A stretch of DNA of 60,854 bases from Flavobacterium gelidicaeli (GTDB taxonomy: Bacteria; Bacteroidota; Bacteroidia; Flavobacteriales; Flavobacteriaceae), in contig NZ_JABSNK010000016.1 in the NCBI RefSeq assembly GCF_013294005.1, positions 1 to 60,854 on the forward strand. Reading direction: 5' to 3'. Shown here one piece after another: positions 59,057 to 60,854 of this stretch. The notes under the pieces are model-generated. The model did no database searches. It was not told the DNA's origin and saw only the letters and a program-made list of their open reading frames with translations. Within the stretch, counting starts at the first letter, position 1. The number at the start of each line of letters is the position of its first letter. The translations under genes and the position numbers were made by a program.

Positions 59057-59971
59057 ATGAACAACCTTATTCTCATATTCATATATATCGTCGTAGGCCT
59101 CGTTTTGCAACGTATAAAAGGCTTTCCTGTAAGTAAAGTGTATAAAGGATTTAATAAGTTAGTAATTTATTATTGTTTGCCGGCGTTGGCTTTGTTTTAT
59201 ATTCCAAAGATTCATTGGAACAATCAATTGTTATATCCTATAGGCGTTGCTTGGATTGGTTTTGCAGGAGCTTTTATTCTATTTCGTTTTTTAGGAAAAA
59301 AATACGGCTGGTCTAAGAAGCTCACAGGTTGTTTAATTTTAACAGCAGGCTTAGGGAATACTTCTTTTTTAGGTTTTCCTATAATTCAAGCACTGTATGG
59401 TGATGAAGGAATGAAAACGGCAATTCTAGTAGACCAGCCTGGCTCGTTTGTAGTTTTGTCTACTTTAGGAATTTTGGTGGCTACGTTGTACTCAAAAGGA
59501 GGGGAGAGTGGTGGTGCTATTTTAAAAAAAATTCTGTTGTTTCCGCCTTTCATAACTTTTGTAGTTGCCTGCATTATGAATATTTACAACTTTGATTTTC
59601 AGCAATGGGTTCAAAGTACGTTACAGTTTGTAGGAAGCGGAGTTACCCCGCTTGCATTACTATCAGTAGGCTTACAGTTACGATTTGAAACTAGAAGCCA
59701 ACACTGGAAATTTCTGGGACTAGGATTGTTGTATAAGCTGATTCTCACTCCAGCAATAATTTATATTTTATATGTTTTGGTTTTTAACCAAAGCTCAAAA
59801 ATCATTGAAGTAGCAATAATGGAAGCCGCGATGGCACCTATGATAACTGCATGTATATTAGCATCATCTCATGGATTAAAACCACGATTGAGTAGTATGA
59901 TGATTGGTTTTGGAATCCCAATTTCTTTTGTCACTTTAATTTTTTGGTATTTCGTGGTTCAGTTTGTTTAA
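59057..59971 (+). CDS. AEC-family permease (auxin efflux carrier type)
   Basis: A 304-residue protein with about 10 hydrophobic segments in two halves of five. Motifs are YCLPALALFYIPK, LTAGLGNTSFLGFPII and ITACILASSHGLKP, fitting the AEC/bile-acid-like carrier family. Bacterial members export or import small organic acids such as malate. The substrate is not known. It is divergent from meaB and followed by the peroxiredoxin gene. Confidence 0.88.
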   Translation: MNNLILIFIYIVVGLVLQRIKGFPVSKVYKGFNKLVIYYCLPALALFYIPKIHWNNQLLYPIGVAWIGFAGAFILFRFLGKKYGWSKKLTGCLILTAGLGNTSFLGFPIIQALYGDEGMKTAILVDQPGSFVVLSTLGILVATLYSKGGESGGAILKKILLFPPFITFVVACIMNIYNFDFQQWVQSTLQFVGSGVTPLALLSVGLQLRFETRSQHWKFLGLGLLYKLILTPAIIYILYVLVFNQSSKIIEVAIMEAAMAPMITACILASSHGLKPRLSSMMIGFGIPISFVTLIFWYFVVQFV

Positions 59972-59997
59972 AAATGGGATCCTTTTTTAGATATTAT

Positions 59998-60015
59998 TTA
60001 TGACTTGTGTCATAA
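59998..60015. promoter_or_regulatory. Candidate operator upstream of the peroxiredoxin
   Basis: TTATGAC-TTGT-GTCATAA is a perfect 7-bp inverted repeat with a 4-base centre (59998-60004/60009-60015), 50 bases before the ATG at 60066. TGAC-N4-GTCA geometry suits a Crp/Fnr-type regulator site. It lacks the following T-run expected of a terminator. Confidence 0.5.
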
Positions 60016-60065
60016 GCAGTGTTGTTTTTTTTGAGTAATTTTAATTGAATTTAAAAAATAGCATT

Positions 60066-60704
60066 ATGGCAACTTTACGTTTAGGAGATTTAGCTCCAAA
60101 TTTTACTGCAGAAACAACATTAGGAAATATAAATTTTTACGATTGGTTAGGGGATTCTTGGGGAGTTTTATTTTCACATCCGTCAGATTTCACACCAGTT
60201 TGTACCACTGAATTAGGTACTGTAGCAAACTACTACCCAGAATTCCAAAAAAGAAATACTAAAGTAATCGCACTTAGTGTAGATGGAGTAGCATCACACC
60301 TAAAATGGATTAAAGATATTGAGGAAACGCAAAATGTGACTTTGCAATATCCTATTATAGCTGATGAAGATAAATTTGTTGCAAATTTATACGATATGAT
60401 TCACCCTAATGCTGACGATACTTTTACTGTTCGCTCTGTATTTATCATTGCTCCTGATAAAAAAATAAAACTGATTTTGACCTATCCAGCCTCTACAGGT
60501 AGAAATTTTGATGAAATATTACGAGTAATAGATAGTTTACAACTAACAGCTAACTACAGTGTTGCAACACCAGCAAACTGGAAAGATGGTGATGATGTAG
60601 TTATCTCTCCATCCATTCCAGACAGTGACATTCCAGCAAAATTCCCAAAAGGATTTAGAGGAATTAAATCCTATTTAAGAATGACGCCTCAGCCTAATAA
60701 ATAA
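60066..60704 (+). CDS. 1-Cys peroxiredoxin (Prx6 type)
   Basis: A 212-residue peroxidase. The active-site motif is HPSDFTPVCTTELG with peroxidatic Cys46; the WIKDIEETQNV region and the DKKIKLILTYPASTGRNFDEILRVID stretch fit the Prx6 subgroup (split into short motifs here). It reduces hydrogen and organic peroxides. ATG 60066 is used: the 7 extra codons upstream do not match the family's start, MATLRLGDLAPNF. It is preceded by a palindrome that may be an operator and ends at a strong terminator. Confidence 0.95.
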   Translation: MATLRLGDLAPNFTAETTLGNINFYDWLGDSWGVLFSHPSDFTPVCTTELGTVANYYPEFQKRNTKVIALSVDGVASHLKWIKDIEETQNVTLQYPIIADEDKFVANLYDMIHPNADDTFTVRSVFIIAPDKKIKLILTYPASTGRNFDEILRVIDSLQLTANYSVATPANWKDGDDVVISPSIPDSDIPAKFPKGFRGIKSYLRMTPQPNK

Positions 60705-60724
60705 CGGTTTGATGAAATAAAAAG

Positions 60725-60759
60725 AAAGGGAACTCAATTATTGTTGAGTTCCCTTTTTT
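60725..60759 (+). terminator. Terminator of the peroxiredoxin gene
   Basis: Perfect 13-bp stem AAAGGGAACTCAA/TTGAGTTCCCTTT (60725-60737/60744-60756) with a T-run to 60759. Confidence 0.93.
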
Positions 60760-60774
60760 ATGTGATTTAGGCAT

Positions 60775-60854
60775 GACCCACTAAAAAAAAGCGGGTCGGG
60801 CTGTACGCTGTATCTTTATGGCTTTAAAGAAAAGCCATAAAGGATGCCGCTACC
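60775..60854 (-). repeat. Dispersed palindromic repeat, copy B (cut by window end)
   Basis: On the minus strand it reads GGTAGCGGCATCC, a perfect hairpin CTTTATGGCTTT/AAAGCCATAAAG, then ATACAGCGTACAGCCCGACCCGC and a T-run with a second short inverted repeat (GACCC/GGGTC). It is nearly the same as copy A at the other end of the window but in opposite orientation. The window ends inside it. Confidence 0.85.

Noticed and set aside
1..60854. CRISPR array, tRNA, rRNA, transposase, prophage or integrase
   Set aside because: I saw no regularly spaced direct repeats of CRISPR length, no cloverleaf with TTCGA arm, no rRNA-like blocks and no protein with such motifs.

Overview
The window looks like ordinary chromosomal core DNA from a Flavobacterium or a close relative in the Flavobacteriaceae. 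This rests on low GC, AT-rich intergenic spaces, promoter -7 boxes of the Bacteroidota TAnnTTTG type, few Shine-Dalgarno sequences, TonB-plug and CarboxypepD-regulatory domain proteins, a 482-residue GAPDH, a heterodimeric methylmalonyl-CoA mutase, and a DnaJ with only two zinc-binding repeats. I see no rRNA, tRNA, transposase, integrase, phage gene or CRISPR array. Both window ends stop inside copies of the same dispersed palindromic repeat, in opposite orientation, so the window is probably one assembly contig broken at repeats.

Layout. 0.2-7.1 kb: a two-domain fasciclin lipoprotein, an outer-membrane-like protein, an APC amino-acid permease whose leader carries a 5-bp tandem repeat, GAPDH and an HtrA protease. 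7.2-11.3 kb: dapF, a GNAT acetyltransferase, mltG, a DUF2279 protein and a lysozyme-like protein, which is an envelope and peptidoglycan group. 11.4-22.6 kb, mostly minus strand: methylmalonyl-CoA mutase (two subunits), a DivIC/FtsB-like protein, udk, a dienoyl-CoA-reductase-like SDR, an RsmI-type methyltransferase, a low-molecular-weight phosphatase, dnaA, a thioesterase (plus strand), a YigZ protein and ribD. 22.7-36.1 kb, mostly plus strand: GNAT, prmC, a MacB-like permease (minus), a CarboxypepD-like protein, hisS, grpE, dnaJ, a NatAB-type ABC exporter, a sigma-54 activator without its DNA-binding domain, a one-domain degenerate DEAD-box protein, a DUF2007 protein and a HAD phosphatase.

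36-48.5 kb: an unknown secreted protein, a peptide-binding lipoprotein, mtaB, a Lys/Ala/Glu-rich secreted coiled-coil protein, a FabG-like SDR, an L,D-transpeptidase, then a minus-strand set of ECF sigma factor, membrane protein with plug-like C-terminus and YfbK-like VWA protein with its own plug domain, followed by an unknown protein and PPK2. 48.5-60.8 kb: a PhoX-like lipoprotein and an imelysin-like/di-haem peroxidase lipoprotein, a large catalase, a DUF72 protein, a small beta-barrel, a MATE exporter, a small acidic protein, meaB (the chaperone of the mutase encoded 43 kb away), an AEC transporter and a 1-Cys peroxiredoxin.

The most interesting items are: the four-copy palindromic repeat whose arms differ in sequence but keep pairing; the sigma/anti-sigma-like/VWA cluster in which two proteins share a TonB-plug-like motif; the pentanucleotide tract before the permease; degenerate or shortened regulators (sigma-54 activator without HTH, pseudo-helicase, two-motif DnaJ); and a leader hairpin that ends two bases before a start codon. 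No clear new defence or mobile system is visible.
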